Below, piece after piece: positions 16,245 through 25,617 of a DNA stretch of 64,000 bases. Source of the DNA: Anaerosporomusa subterranea (GTDB lineage Bacteria; Bacillota; Negativicutes; Sporomusales; Acetonemataceae). The DNA lies in contig NZ_LSGP01000013.1 of assembly GCF_001611555.1 (NCBI RefSeq), positions 681,745-745,744 on the forward strand, written 5' to 3'. Each line of letters begins with the position of its first letter. Positions within the stretch are counted from its first letter, which is position 1. The notes beneath the pieces are model-generated. The model had not been told where the DNA came from. It was given only the letters and a program-made list of their open reading frames with translations, and made no database searches. A program made the translations under genes and the position numbers.

Positions 16245-18863
16245 TCATTTCTTAATTTGGCTATCAACCACTGTTCTCGCCACAGCAAGCGCTTCGATCA
16301 GTTTTTCAGGATTTTTACCACCTGCTTGGGCCATATCGGCGCGTCCGCCACCGCCGCCGCCAGCGGCTTTGGCAACTTCTTTAATAATGTTGCCTGCATG
16401 AACACCTTTTGCTTGCGCCGCTTGGGTCGCCATGGCGACAAAGCTGACTTTGCCCTCCTGCACAGCGCCAAGCACCACAACTCCTGTTGTCATGCGATCA
16501 CGGACCATGTCTGCTAGCGAACGAAGTTCGTCCATGTCACCGGCTTTCACTTGACCGACAGCGAATTCAATACCGTTAACATCAACAATTTCTGCCAGTA
16601 GCTTTTCTACAGTCGCTTTCGCCATGCCGCCCTGAACAGCAGCAAGTTCATGCTCAAGCTCTTTTGCTTTGACAAACAGCCCCTGAATCTTGGCGCTAAT
16701 TTCTTCAGGCCGAGATTTTAACAGTGCAGCAGCTTCCTGTAACAGTGCCTCACGTGACTTGACATATTCCAGCGCGCCATAACCGGTGACAGCTTCAATC
16801 CGACGCATGCCCGCGCCGACGCTGCTTTCCGAAATGATCCGGAATAATCCGATTTCACCAGTTCCCTCAACATGCGTTCCGCCGCAGAGCTCGCGACTGA
16901 CATTACCGACAACGATAACGCGAACTGTTTCACCATATTTCTCACCAAATAGAGCCATCGCGCCCATTTCTTTGGCTGTTTCTTGTGAAGTTTCAATGAT
17001 GCCGACTGGGGTATTAGTGAGGATTGCTGAGTTGACAAAATCCTCAATCCGGCTCAATTCTTCCTGAGTAATTGAAGCGAAATGCGAAAAGTCAAACCGC
17101 AGACGCTCAGGGGTTACTAATGAGCCGGCTTGATTCACATGCGTGCCGAGAACATGGCGCAGTGCAGCTTGCAATAAGTGAGTTGCCGTGTGATTGCGAG
17201 CCGTTGAGCGCTTTCTGCACGAATCAGGTCGTACTCCTACTACTTCGCCAAGAGTTAGAGCACCTTCTATCACTTCGCCGATGTGATAGGTCGTTCCATC
17301 AGGCAGTTTCTTTGCATTCGCGACTTGCATCCTGCCGGTCGGAGAAACAATCTCACCTGTGTCTCCCACCTGACCGCCGCCTTCTGCATAGAAGGGTGTA
17401 CTATCTAGGATTACTGTCACATCTTCGCCTGCATGGGCAGTCTCAACTACCTTGCCGTCCTGCAAAAGCACAAGAATCTTTGCTGTCTCGGCGGCAGGAT
17501 TATAGGTCACGCGCTGGGTGACCAGTGCGGATAAGTCGGGAATAATGATTTTATCATCGCGCTCTTGGCGTGCGGAACGAGCTCGTTCACGCTGTTCTTT
17601 CATTGCTTCGTCAAATGCAGCTTTATCAAGTTGCATACCGTTTTCTTCCAATATTTCAAAGGTCAGTTCCCAAGGGAAACCAAAGGTATCATACAATTTA
17701 AACGCGGTAGCGCCATCAAGTAAGATATCATTGCGTTGCTTCATGTCATTAACGTGCGCGTTTAGCAGTTCAATCCCTTGGGCCAATGTCGTATGAAATC
17801 GTTCTTCTTCTTGTTGGATGACTTTCTTGATAAAAGCCTTCTTTTCATTAAGATCGGAATAAACATCAGCAAATATATCAGCGACGACATCAACAATGTC
17901 TGCTAAGAATGGCCGTTCAATACCCATCAACCGTCCATGACGGACAGCCCGACGCAACACCCGGCGCAGCACATAACCTCGTCCTTCATTTGAAGGCAAA
18001 ACGCCGTCAGCAATCATCACCGTTACGCTACGGGCATGGTCGGCAATCACTTTAAGCGAAACATCCGTTTTTGCTGAGGTTCCATAGCTAACTCCGGCTA
18101 CCTTCATCGTATGTTCGATAATCGGGAACAGCAAATCAGTTTCAAAGTTTGACGGCTTGCCCTGTAGCACTGATGCGATGCGTTCAAGTCCCGCACCTGT
18201 ATCAATGTTTTTCTTAGCCAGCGGCGTATAGTTGCCAGCTTCATCGCGATCAAACTGGGTAAAGACTAAATTCCATATCTCTAAATAGCGATCACAACTG
18301 CAGCCGACTTGGCAATCCGGTTTACCGCAACCGCGCGCTTCTCCCAGGTCAAAATGTATCTCAGAGCAGGGACCGCAAGGTCCTGGCCCGATTTCCCAGA
18401 AATTATCCTCAAGGCGAATGATTTTCTCAGCATAGATGCCAATTTCATTACGCCAAATGTCAAACGCTTCATCATCAGAGGTATGGATTGTAATCCATAG
18501 CTTATCTTTCGGCAATTTAATTTCTTCAGTAAGGAATTCCCAGGCCCAAGCAATCGCTTCTTTTTTAAAATAATTGCCAAAGGAGAAATTACCCAGCATT
18601 TCAAAAAAAGTATGATGGCGAGCTGTTCGGCCCACATTCTCAATATCGCCGGTGCGAATACATTTTTGACAAGTGGAAATTCGTTCACTCGGCGGTTTCA
18701 TCTTGCCGGTGAAAAACGGTTTAAACGGCGCCATACCTGCGCCAATCAAGAGCAGACTCGGGTCATCCTGCGGAATCAACGAGGCGCTCGGCAACACCAG
18801 ATGTTCTTTACTGGCAAAAAACTGCAAGAACTTTTTACGCAGTTCACTTCCTGTCAAAATCAT
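16245..18863 (-). CDS. alaS: Alanine-tRNA ligase
   Basis: An 872-aa class II synthetase of full length. Catalytic domain motifs are near the N-terminus (CIRTGDIENVGRTARHHTFFEM), the editing site has HTATHLL and CGGTHVEGTGEIG as zinc ligands, and the C-Ala domain ends with a glycine-rich GGGGGGRADMAQAGG. It charges tRNA-Ala and clears Ser/Gly mischarging. The start is uncertain: ATG 18861-18863 has GGAGG only three bases upstream, a TTG three codons later is better spaced, and an ATG four codons earlier overlaps the GGAGG. No T-box is seen in the short upstream gap. Confidence 0.95.
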   Translation of the reverse strand: MILTGSELRKKFLQFFASKEHLVLPSASLIPQDDPSLLLIGAGMAPFKPFFTGKMKPPSERISTCQKCIRTGDIENVGRTARHHTFFEMLGNFSFGNYFKKEAIAWAWEFLTEEIKLPKDKLWITIHTSDDEAFDIWRNEIGIYAEKIIRLEDNFWEIGPGPCGPCSEIHFDLGEARGCGKPDCQVGCSCDRYLEIWNLVFTQFDRDEAGNYTPLAKKNIDTGAGLERIASVLQGKPSNFETDLLFPIIEHTMKVAGVSYGTSAKTDVSLKVIADHARSVTVMIADGVLPSNEGRGYVLRRVLRRAVRHGRLMGIERPFLADIVDVVADIFADVYSDLNEKKAFIKKVIQQEEERFHTTLAQGIELLNAHVNDMKQRNDILLDGATAFKLYDTFGFPWELTFEILEENGMQLDKAAFDEAMKEQRERARSARQERDDKIIIPDLSALVTQRVTYNPAAETAKILVLLQDGKVVETAHAGEDVTVILDSTPFYAEGGGQVGDTGEIVSPTGRMQVANAKKLPDGTTYHIGEVIEGALTLGEVVGVRPDSCRKRSTARNHTATHLLQAALRHVLGTHVNQAGSLVTPERLRFDFSHFASITQEELSRIEDFVNSAILTNTPVGIIETSQETAKEMGAMALFGEKYGETVRVIVVGNVSRELCGGTHVEGTGEIGLFRIISESSVGAGMRRIEAVTGYGALEYVKSREALLQEAAALLKSRPEEISAKIQGLFVKAKELEHELAAVQGGMAKATVEKLLAEIVDVNGIEFAVGQVKAGDMDELRSLADMVRDRMTTGVVVLGAVQEGKVSFVAMATQAAQAKGVHAGNIIKEVAKAAGGGGGGRADMAQAGGKNPEKLIEALAVARTVVDSQIKK

Positions 18864-18923
18864 CAACCTCCACAATACATTGGCACATTCTTCTGGAATT
18901 ATACATAATTTTTATGGGTTCTG

Positions 18924-19973
18924 TCAATCATTGGACAAGCTAGCCGGTCGATGAATGCATAGACGCAGTGCATGACGGAGCACCACTTTTCCCAACGCCG
19001 CCAGAGGCACGCCAAGCAGCAAGCCCGCTAAGCCGCCGACCTCGCCGCCGACCAACAAATAAAAAATAACGGTTATCGGATGGAGCCCTACCTGCTCACC
19101 CAAGATACGCGGTCCGATCACGGTACCTTCCAGTTGATGGATCGCGAAAAATAGCAATGCCACTTTTCCTGCTAGCAATGGAGAATCTAACAAAGCAATA
19201 ACAATCGCTGGCGTAGCGCCAATAAACGCGCCAAAATACGGTATGACGTCAAGCGCACCAGCTAGTAGGCCAATCAGCAACGCGAAGCGGACATCAAGTA
19301 TCGTTAAGCCCACGCTGACCAAGAAACCAACAATCACGGCAATCGTAACTTGGCCACGAATAACTCCGTTCAAAACCTTGTTGATATCTTTAAGAAACAA
19401 TCGCACCCCCGGCCGCCAACTGCCTGGAACACTCAAGTAAAACTTCCGTTTCATTTCATGGCTGTCATATAGAAAATAGAAGGCTAATATCGGACTAGTA
19501 ACGATGCCAACACCATGACTAACTAAGTTTAGCAGTGTATCAACAATACCTGAGACTGTATTTTGCAACATCATCTCCACTTGTGCTAATCCGTTATCAA
19601 AAGCCAACCGCAATGAATATGGCATAGTCGTATTTTGATATTGAGACTGCGCCGATTGAATTAAACTGTCGCCATGAGTGATTAGCGTCGGCAATTCGCG
19701 AGCGAATACTTCTAATTCCCGGATCAAGACAGGCACTAAATAGCTAGTGCTAATGATCAGGGTGCTGAGAAGACAAATATAAATAACGATGATTGCCCAA
19801 AGGCGGGGCATCTTTCTGCGTTCTAGGTAGCATACCGCTGGATTCAACAGAAAAGCCATAAGAAAAGCAATGACAAAAGGATATAAACTTGCTCTTACCC
19901 ACCAGAGGAAATACGCCGTTGCTAGAGCTGCTATTATAAGTACTGCGATGCGAACTGCACGCTGAACCATCAC
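18924..19973 (-). CDS. AI-2E family transporter (first copy)
   Basis: A 349-aa polytopic membrane protein of the AI-2E/UPF0118 (PerM-like) family with about eight helices and the signature PYFGAFIGATPAIVIALL, then HPITVIFYLLVGGEVGGLAGLLLGVP. Members export small solutes or act as Na+/H+ antiporters; the substrate here is unknown. In B. subtilis yrrI of this family also lies just before alaS. A GTG start is used (19971-19973) with GAGGTG eight bases upstream; the ATG one codon later is an alternative. A paralogue is at 35142-36182. Confidence 0.88.
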   Translation of the reverse strand: MMVQRAVRIAVLIIAALATAYFLWWVRASLYPFVIAFLMAFLLNPAVCYLERRKMPRLWAIIVIYICLLSTLIISTSYLVPVLIRELEVFARELPTLITHGDSLIQSAQSQYQNTTMPYSLRLAFDNGLAQVEMMLQNTVSGIVDTLLNLVSHGVGIVTSPILAFYFLYDSHEMKRKFYLSVPGSWRPGVRLFLKDINKVLNGVIRGQVTIAVIVGFLVSVGLTILDVRFALLIGLLAGALDVIPYFGAFIGATPAIVIALLDSPLLAGKVALLFFAIHQLEGTVIGPRILGEQVGLHPITVIFYLLVGGEVGGLAGLLLGVPLAALGKVVLRHALRLCIHRPASLSND

Positions 19974-19994
19974 AATATGTACACCTCAGAGTGG

Positions 19995-20025
19995 AAAAAC
20001 CGGAGGCCAACGGCCCCCGGTTTTT
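19995..20025 (-). terminator. Terminator between small YtxH-like gene and AI-2E gene
   Basis: A 14-bp near-perfect inverted repeat (AAAAACCGGAGGCC paired with GGCCCCCGGTTTTT) gives a GC-rich stem flanked by A and T runs, so it can terminate in either direction. It follows the 20034-20237 gene. Confidence 0.85.
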
Positions 20026-20033
20026 ACCGGTAT

Positions 20034-20237
20034 TTAGCGGAAATTCTTCATCAAACGTTTTCGGGTCCGGCGTGCTTCTTTCATCAAATCTTGCGTTGAA
20101 CCCATAAAAGATTCACGGACAGCATCAACTCCACGCTCAATAAGTGGTTTCCGATGTCGCCGCATCATTGGAACCATGACAGCGCCAATCATACTGCCTA
20201 CGACGCCTCCCCAGACTAATCCTCGCCAAAAATTCAT
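20034..20237 (-). CDS. Small YtxH-like membrane protein
   Basis: A 67-aa protein with a glycine-rich N-terminal hydrophobic segment (LVWGGVVGSMIGAVMVPM, about residues 7-24) followed by a very basic helical tail (RRHRKPL, RRTRKRLMKNFR). This layout resembles YtxH-type proteins. AAAGGAG precedes ATG 20235-20237. Function is unknown. It forms a short run with a zinc-ribbon protein and a PRC-barrel protein upstream. Confidence 0.6.
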   Translation of the reverse strand: MNFWRGLVWGGVVGSMIGAVMVPMMRRHRKPLIERGVDAVRESFMGSTQDLMKEARRTRKRLMKNFR

Positions 20238-20263
20238 ACTGCAACACTCCTTTGCACGGCTGT

Positions 20264-20446
20264 TTATTGAACGACTTCTTGCAACGGAGCCTCATGGGCG
20301 GTTAGAGAACCGTCCACTTCGACGTCAAAAATTTCGACGTCTCCTTTGTCGCTGACGCTAAATTCTACGCAACAATCCCAACAATAGAATTGACCGGAGG
20401 CAACCTTGCCAACCGCTTTGCGTCCGCAAACAGGACAAACGAACAT
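20264..20446 (-). CDS. Small zinc-ribbon protein
   Basis: A 60-aa protein whose first half is a zinc ribbon (MFVCPVCGRKAVG with C4 and C7, then FYCWDCCVEF with C22, C25 and C26) followed by an acidic tail. CGAGGTG precedes ATG 20444-20446. No function can be assigned; the metal-binding fold is inferred from the two CxxC pairs. It lies 26 bp after the PRC-barrel gene. Confidence 0.65.
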   Translation of the reverse strand: MFVCPVCGRKAVGKVASGQFYCWDCCVEFSVSDKGDVEIFDVEVDGSLTAHEAPLQEVVQ

Positions 20447-20472
20447 GCATTACACCTCGCGAAACCGAATTC

Positions 20473-20970
20473 TCACTCGCTGTGCAGTAGTTGAGACATA
20501 GCTTCCGGCACTAACAGCCGATTTGAGTGAACTATCTGTGCCTGTGGTAGCGGCATGGCCTTACGGCCAAACAGAAAATCAGAAACTATTCCGTCAGAAA
20601 GCTCATACCCTGTTAGTTCCCCTGTTTGCGGCTGAAAGAAAATGTCGGCCAACATGCCTAGATATAGACCGGTTTCCGTATAGATGGTTTTACCGGCCAA
20701 TTCCTGAACCCGGAAGCAACCTTCCAGATCAAGCAGTGCAATCGGTTGCAGGCAACTTGCATCTCTTAGCATGATGGCGTCAGTTCCCGTTCGGAAGATA
20801 TCGCCAAATATAATGCTACGACACTCAGAAAACCAGGCTTCCGCACTGACTAGTAAGCCGCAAATCGTTGCTTTGCTAATATCAACTACCAAATCTTGAA
20901 CTTCGCCAATTTGTTTGCCATCATCTAACGATAATACCGGCAGACCGATCAATTCCGTGATCCTGTACAT
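20473..20970 (-). CDS. PRC-barrel domain protein
   Basis: A 165-aa protein with two PRC-barrel modules: residues 1-75 (ELIGLPVLSLDDGKQIGEVQDLVVD) and about 85-150 (ELAGKTIYTETGLYLGMLADIFF). PRC-barrels are small beta-domains found in RimM and in photosynthetic and sporulation-linked proteins (YlmC/YrrD types). B. subtilis yrrD of this family also lies between mnmA-like and alaS genes. It probably acts as a cytoplasmic binding module; no enzyme motif is present. GGAGG precedes ATG 20968-20970. Confidence 0.75.
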   Translation of the reverse strand: MYRITELIGLPVLSLDDGKQIGEVQDLVVDISKATICGLLVSAEAWFSECRSIIFGDIFRTGTDAIMLRDASCLQPIALLDLEGCFRVQELAGKTIYTETGLYLGMLADIFFQPQTGELTGYELSDGIVSDFLFGRKAMPLPQAQIVHSNRLLVPEAMSQLLHSE

Positions 20971-21091
20971 ATTGGCCTCCGTTCAGATTTACTGTTAGTA
21001 TAACCAACTTTGCGCGGTGTTATTTCCTATTCGTTTTCTTTTTGCTTAAAATCGCCAATCTATGCTGCGCGTAATTCTCAGCGTTTCCCGA

Positions 21092-22186
21092 TCAGCGAAT
21101 CGCAGTCTGAATAATGCCACCGCCAATCACCGTGTCACCGTCGTAGAATACAACTGATTGGCCGGGAGTGATCGCTCGTTGCGGCGAATCGAAGACAACG
21201 TGCACCTTGCCGTCAGAAAGCGGCAAAAGCGTCGCCTCTGCCTCACGAGCGCTGTAGCGAATTTTCGCCTTGACGGTTATGCTTTCTGTAAGTTCATCAA
21301 TCATAATCCAGTTCAGATCATCGGCAATCAATTCTCGTGCAAAAACATCACGATCATCGCCGACCAAGAGTTCGTTTTTGGCATAATCAAGTGCAACAAC
21401 GTACAGCGGGTGTCCGGCAGCTAGCCCTAGACCTTTACGCTGTCCCACCGTATATAGCGGCAAACCAGCGTGACGTCCGATAATCTTTCCAGTTGTATCA
21501 ATAATGTCGCCTGGTTTTAAGCTTTCCGGCGCGTGATCACCGAGATAACGCTTATAATCATTATCAGGAATAAAACAGATCTCCTGACTGTCAGGCTTGT
21601 CCGCCACAGCGAGATCGAATTCCCGGGCCAACTGTCGTGTTTCAGTTTTCGCATAATCTCCTAACGGCATGAGAAAATGCTGAAGCGTCTTCTGATTAAG
21701 ATGGTATAGCGCATATGATTGGTCTTTGCTTGTATCGACACCCTTTTTTAGCAGATGCCGGCCGAGTACTTCGTCATAGACGATACGTGCATAATGCCCA
21801 GTCGCTACATACTGAGCCCCTAGCTGCTTGGCTTTTTCCAGCAGTCCAGCAAACTTGACATAGCGGTTACAAGCGATACAAGGGTTCGGCGTCCTGCCAC
21901 CAGCATATTCCTTGACGAAATAGTCAATAACCGTTTCCTGGAACATCTGCCTGAAGTTCAGGACATAGTATGGTATGCCTAGTTTGTCCGCCACTCGCCG
22001 CGCATCCTCTACTGCGGAAAGCGAACAGCAACCGCGGCTATCAGGGTCGATCTCGGTTAAATCGTCGTCCCAAAGCCGCATAGTCGCGCCAATGCAATCA
22101 TAGCCCTGATGAACGAGAAGGGCGGCAGTTAGAGAACTGTCCACCCCGCCGCTCATGGCTACTACTACTCTTTGTTTGTCAGCCAT
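21092..22186 (-). CDS. mnmA: tRNA 2-thiouridine(34) synthase MnmA
   Basis: A 364-aa ATP pyrophosphatase with the PP-loop SGGVDSS near residue 12, the catalytic cysteine pair in NPCIACNRYVKF and QEICFIPD, and the C-terminal beta-barrel ending PGQSVVFYDGD. It thiolates U34 of Lys, Glu and Gln tRNAs using sulfur from a cysteine desulfurase. The start is ATG 22184-22186, with AAGGGA nine bases upstream; a TTG three codons earlier overlaps that motif. It ends the iscR-nifS-nifU-mnmA run, which supplies both Fe-S clusters and tRNA thiolation. Confidence 0.95.
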   Translation of the reverse strand: MADKQRVVVAMSGGVDSSLTAALLVHQGYDCIGATMRLWDDDLTEIDPDSRGCCSLSAVEDARRVADKLGIPYYVLNFRQMFQETVIDYFVKEYAGGRTPNPCIACNRYVKFAGLLEKAKQLGAQYVATGHYARIVYDEVLGRHLLKKGVDTSKDQSYALYHLNQKTLQHFLMPLGDYAKTETRQLAREFDLAVADKPDSQEICFIPDNDYKRYLGDHAPESLKPGDIIDTTGKIIGRHAGLPLYTVGQRKGLGLAAGHPLYVVALDYAKNELLVGDDRDVFARELIADDLNWIMIDELTESITVKAKIRYSAREAEATLLPLSDGKVHVVFDSPQRAITPGQSVVFYDGDTVIGGGIIQTAIR

Positions 22187-22211
22187 ATATTTCAATCCCT
22201 TATCTTACGTC

Positions 22212-22580
22212 TTACTTGTGTTTTTCGTGATAGTCGCGAATTGCCTCATGCAACGCATCAGCTGCAAGGTTGGAACAATGCATCTTCGCTGGCGGTAGCC
22301 CATCAAGTGCCTCAGCGACTGCTTGATTGGAAATTTCCAGTGCTTCTTCAATCGTTTTGCCTTTGACCATTTCAGTCACCATACTACTCGTTGCAATCGC
22401 TGCTCCGCAGCCAAAAGTCTTGAACTTCACGTCGGTTATGATGTTGTTTTCAACCTGCAGATAGATTCTCATGATATCGCCGCATTTAGCATTTCCAACC
22501 TCGCCAACGCCGTCTGCTTGTTTGATCTCGCCCACATTGCGGGGGTTGGTGAAATGATCCATTACTTTATCGGTATACAT
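22212..22580 (-). CDS. nifU: Fe-S cluster scaffold NifU/IscU-like
   Basis: A 122-aa IscU-fold scaffold. The three cluster-binding cysteines are visible in NAKCGD, KTFGCGAAI and KMHCSNLAADAL, and an Asp follows the first Cys. It receives sulfur from NifS and assembles [2Fe-2S]/[4Fe-4S] clusters. It lies 30 bp after nifS and before mnmA. It is a stand-alone N-terminal domain, without the ferredoxin and Nfu domains of nitrogenase NifU, as usual in clostridia and Negativicutes. Confidence 0.93.
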   Translation of the reverse strand: MYTDKVMDHFTNPRNVGEIKQADGVGEVGNAKCGDIMRIYLQVENNIITDVKFKTFGCGAAIATSSMVTEMVKGKTIEEALEISNQAVAEALDGLPPAKMHCSNLAADALHEAIRDYHEKHK

Positions 22581-22610
22581 AGTTTTTCTCTCCCATTTAA
22601 TAATTTTCAG

Positions 22611-23822
22611 TTATTCATGCCGATGACAAGTACTGCAAGGATTAGAAACTTGTTCTGACGCCGCTGCTCCATAAAGCGGTGACATGCTGCGCAGACGCGC
22701 AACAATCTCAGGCAGAACTTCGAGAAGATAGTCGACCTCCTCTTCCGTATTGCCCAGTCCCATGGTAATACGTAATGATCCGTGAGCCACTTCATGTGTC
22801 AGCCCCATCGCCAAAAGCACATGCGAGGGGTCAAGCGACCCCGAAGTGCAGGCTGAACCGCTCGAAGCAGCAATCCCCTTCAGGTCAAGGTTCAGCAACA
22901 GTGATTCACCTTCGATGAAATGAAAACTAAAATTAACGCTGCCTGGCATACGCTGAGTGGGATGACCATTCAACTGCGTATGGGGAATGGTCGCGAGCAC
23001 CTGACTAATTAGCTTATCGCGCAATCCCTGCAAGTGAGCGATTTGCTCATTCATATCTCGCTTAGCAATTTCCGCTGCCTTGCCAATTGCCACTATGCCT
23101 GGCACATTTTCCGTGCCTGCCCGCATATTCCGTTCGTGAGCGCCGCCTTGCTGCAAAGATTCAAGGCGTACACCGCGCCGAGCATACAAAGCGCCAACTC
23201 CCTTAGGAGCGTTAAACTTATGACCAGCCATAGTCAACAGATCGATGTTGTCCTCTTTTACATTAATCGGGTAATGACCGACCGCTTGCGTCGCGTCTGT
23301 GTGAAAGAATATCTTTTTCTCTCGCGCCAGTTTGCCAATTTCACGGATAGGTTGAATTGTTCCCACTTCGTTATTCGCAAACATGATGCTGATAAGAATT
23401 GTCTGGTCTGTTATTGCGTTCCTCACATCGTCGACAGATACCATACCATATTGGTCGACCGGAAGATAAGTAATTTGGAAACCTTGGTTGGCTAAGTATT
23501 CACAAGTGTGTAAAATCGCGTGATGCTCGATTGCGCTAGTAATGATATGATTGCCTTTCTTGCGATTAGCGTAAGCAATACCTTTAAGAGCTAAGTTGTC
23601 TGATTCAGTGCCGCCACTGGTAAAGAAAATTTCGTTCGGCTCGGCACCAATCAAGTCAGCCACTTTTGCGCGCGCCTCATCGACAGCCTTGCGCGTTTCG
23701 CGACCGAAGGAGTGGACGCTTGAAGGATTGCCGAACTTATCGGTCAGGTATTCCATCATCGTAGCGACGACTTCAGGGTGTACTGGTGTTGTAGCAGAAT
23801 GGTCAAAATAAATTCTTTTCAT
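22611..23822 (-). CDS. nifS: Cysteine desulfurase
   Basis: A 403-aa PLP enzyme of the NifS/IscS class. The PLP lysine is K202 in AGHKFNAPKG, and the catalytic cysteine is C325 in SSGSACTSGS, whose long loop marks class I. It moves sulfur from cysteine to NifU and MnmA. An extra tail ends SNPCSTCHRHE, a CxxC that could bind metal or take part in sulfur relay; it is not part of the core fold. It lies 11 bp after iscR and probably shares its transcript. Confidence 0.94.
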   Translation of the reverse strand: MKRIYFDHSATTPVHPEVVATMMEYLTDKFGNPSSVHSFGRETRKAVDEARAKVADLIGAEPNEIFFTSGGTESDNLALKGIAYANRKKGNHIITSAIEHHAILHTCEYLANQGFQITYLPVDQYGMVSVDDVRNAITDQTILISIMFANNEVGTIQPIREIGKLAREKKIFFHTDATQAVGHYPINVKEDNIDLLTMAGHKFNAPKGVGALYARRGVRLESLQQGGAHERNMRAGTENVPGIVAIGKAAEIAKRDMNEQIAHLQGLRDKLISQVLATIPHTQLNGHPTQRMPGSVNFSFHFIEGESLLLNLDLKGIAASSGSACTSGSLDPSHVLLAMGLTHEVAHGSLRITMGLGNTEEEVDYLLEVLPEIVARLRSMSPLYGAAASEQVSNPCSTCHRHE

Positions 23823-23833
23823 ACCTTCATCCC

Positions 23834-24265
23834 CTATTCTTTAATTGGGTCTTCCCCTTGGCACAAGTCCGCGAGGGTAATGGAATCAAGAACCGAGCTG
23901 ATGCTATCACGTACTTTCGCCCAGACATTTCTGGTAACACAGGCGCAAGCGCGTTCACAATACTCATTGTCAACTGCGTCAGACAGTAAACAATCTACAG
24001 GAGCGATAGGGCCTTCCATGATGCGGATAATGTCGCCAACAGAAATGGCGGTGGGCTCTTTGGTTAACGTATAGCCTCCCTGAGCACCACGGACACTTTT
24101 GACAAATCCAGCTTTTCGTAGTGTACCCATAAGCTGTTCTAGGTAGTGTTCAGATATTCCCTGCCGTTGCGCCACGCTTTTTAGCGAGATAGGCCCTTGG
24201 CCGTGATGCAGGGCTAAGTCATACATAGCCGCTACCCCATAACGACCCTTTGTTGAAAGTTTCAT
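23834..24265 (-). CDS. iscR: Rrf2/IscR family transcriptional regulator
   Basis: A 143-aa winged-helix protein (MKLSTKGRYGVAAMYDLALHH start, GISEHYLEQLMGTLRKAG recognition region). Unlike CymR, which holds this genomic place in B. subtilis, it has a cysteine cluster (C-x10-C-x3-C-x1-C in the APVDCLLS...CERACAC region), consistent with an Fe-S-sensing IscR. It likely controls its own iscR-nifS-nifU-mnmA transcript according to Fe-S demand. The upstream 180 bp is AT-rich, with no operator I can define. GGCGGGAAG precedes ATG 24263-24265. Confidence 0.88.
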   Translation of the reverse strand: MKLSTKGRYGVAAMYDLALHHGQGPISLKSVAQRQGISEHYLEQLMGTLRKAGFVKSVRGAQGGYTLTKEPTAISVGDIIRIMEGPIAPVDCLLSDAVDNEYCERACACVTRNVWAKVRDSISSVLDSITLADLCQGEDPIKE

Positions 24266-24402
24266 AGTCTTCCCGCCTTTTCCGACTATAACGATAGGAT
24301 TTATTATATATAAAATATAGCAAAAAAATTAACGCCTGTAAAGTAATTCCCAGCAAAATATATGACATTATTATTGTGTGAATTTGTTAGAGAGTTATGC
24401 GC

Positions 24403-24438
24403 AAAAAAACTGAGCCCGCCAGTTGTTGGCGGACCCAG
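24403..24438 (-). terminator. Terminator after first binding-protein gene
   Basis: A 12-bp stem (CTGGGTCCGCCA / TGGCGGGCTCAG, with G-U pairs) and 5-nt loop are followed by seven T on the minus strand, 12 bp beyond the stop codon at 24451. Confidence 0.9.
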
Positions 24439-24450
24439 AGTCATTAATAA

Positions 24451-25617
24451 TTATGGATTAACTTTTGTCCGGAAGGTTTGTTTGCCGTCTTTCATTTCAA
24501 TGATGACAGCACTCTTGATCGGGTCATGATTGGCGTCCATAGAAAGCATACCGGTCACAACTTGCAGGTTTTTGGTCTGGGCCAATGCTTCTTTGATCTT
24601 TGCCGGCTCAGTGCTGTTGGCGCGTTTGATCGCGTCAATCATCATCAAAGCACCGTCATAACCGAGAACAGCGAGAGCATCTGGATCTTGGTTATATTCT
24701 TTTTTATAGGCTTCAACGAACTTAACAACCCGAGGATCTTTGTCTTGGGCAGAATAATGGTTGCTGAAGAACGTATTGGCTAACGCAGCAGCGCCAGCAA
24801 TCTCAGGCAATTTGGGTGAATCCCAGCCGTCAGTTCCCAGCATTGGAATCATTATGCCAAGCTCGCGCGCTTGTTTGATAATTTTGCTTGCTTCTTCATA
24901 GTAAGCCGGAATGTAGATGACGTCTGGATTCGTTGCTTTAATCTTGGTCAAAGCAGATTTGAAGTCTTGGTCTTTTTGCAGGAAAGCTTCTGTAGCTAGA
25001 ACTTTGCCGCCGTTTTTCGTAAAGTTATCTCCAAATACTTGGGCTAACCCTTTAGAATAGTCGGATGAGCTATCAACATAGAGAACGGCTGTTTTGGCTT
25101 TAAGGTCCTTACTGGCAAAGTTAGCCATAATTGCACCTTGGAATGGGTCAATAAAGCACGAACGGAAGATATAGTCTTTGACTTTACCGTTTTCAACTGT
25201 AATCTTTGTGTTGGTACCAGTTGGAGTTAATAAAGGAATCTTGCTGTCGGTCGCAACAGGCACTGAGGCCAAAACGTTCGCGCTGGCCGCCGGTCCGATA
25301 AGAGCAACCACTTTGTCTTGGGAAATCAGTTTCGTCGCCGCATTCGCGGATTCAGCCGGCTCAGATTTATTGTCGGCGATAATTAATGTAAGTTGTTTAC
25401 CTAATACACCACCGGCCGCGTTCGCTTCTTTAAAAGCGAGTTTTATGCCATTGGCAGCAGATTGGCCATATTGCGCGACACCGCCAGTCATTTCAAAGTT
25501 GCCACCAATTTTAATCTCTTTCGACTCCGTTTTGGTCTCTGCTTTTCCACCGCAACCAGCCGCGAAGACCATCGTCAAAACCGTAGCCGCAACTGTTGCC
25601 ACTTTCCAATTACCCAT
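24451..25617 (-). CDS. LivJ-type ABC substrate-binding lipoprotein (copy 1)
   Basis: A 388-aa type I periplasmic-binding protein. The N-terminus is a lipoprotein signal (VLTMVFAAGCGGK, lipobox Cys about residue 22), then the LivJ-like opening KIGGNFEMTGGVAQYGQSA. It should bind branched-chain or other amino acids, or small carboxylates, for a LivFGHM-type importer. No permease or ATPase gene lies nearby, so it is orphaned here. It is a close paralogue of the next gene (25892-27058): same length and mostly identical, including the ends. Its own promoter (25775-25803) and terminator make it monocistronic. Confidence 0.92.
   Translation of the reverse strand: MGNWKVATVAATVLTMVFAAGCGGKAETKTESKEIKIGGNFEMTGGVAQYGQSAANGIKLAFKEANAAGGVLGKQLTLIIADNKSEPAESANAATKLISQDKVVALIGPAASANVLASVPVATDSKIPLLTPTGTNTKITVENGKVKDYIFRSCFIDPFQGAIMANFASKDLKAKTAVLYVDSSSDYSKGLAQVFGDNFTKNGGKVLATEAFLQKDQDFKSALTKIKATNPDVIYIPAYYEEASKIIKQARELGIMIPMLGTDGWDSPKLPEIAGAAALANTFFSNHYSAQDKDPRVVKFVEAYKKEYNQDPDALAVLGYDGALMMIDAIKRANSTEPAKIKEALAQTKNLQVVTGMLSMDANHDPIKSAVIIEMKDGKQTFRTKVNP

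Noticed and set aside
17072..17521. A 149-codon plus-strand frame inside alaS
   Set aside because: Fully antisense to a well-conserved part of alaS, with no start signals and unnatural composition.
18864..18923. T-box leader for alaS
   Set aside because: The gap to the upstream gene is too short and contains no specifier or antiterminator sequence.
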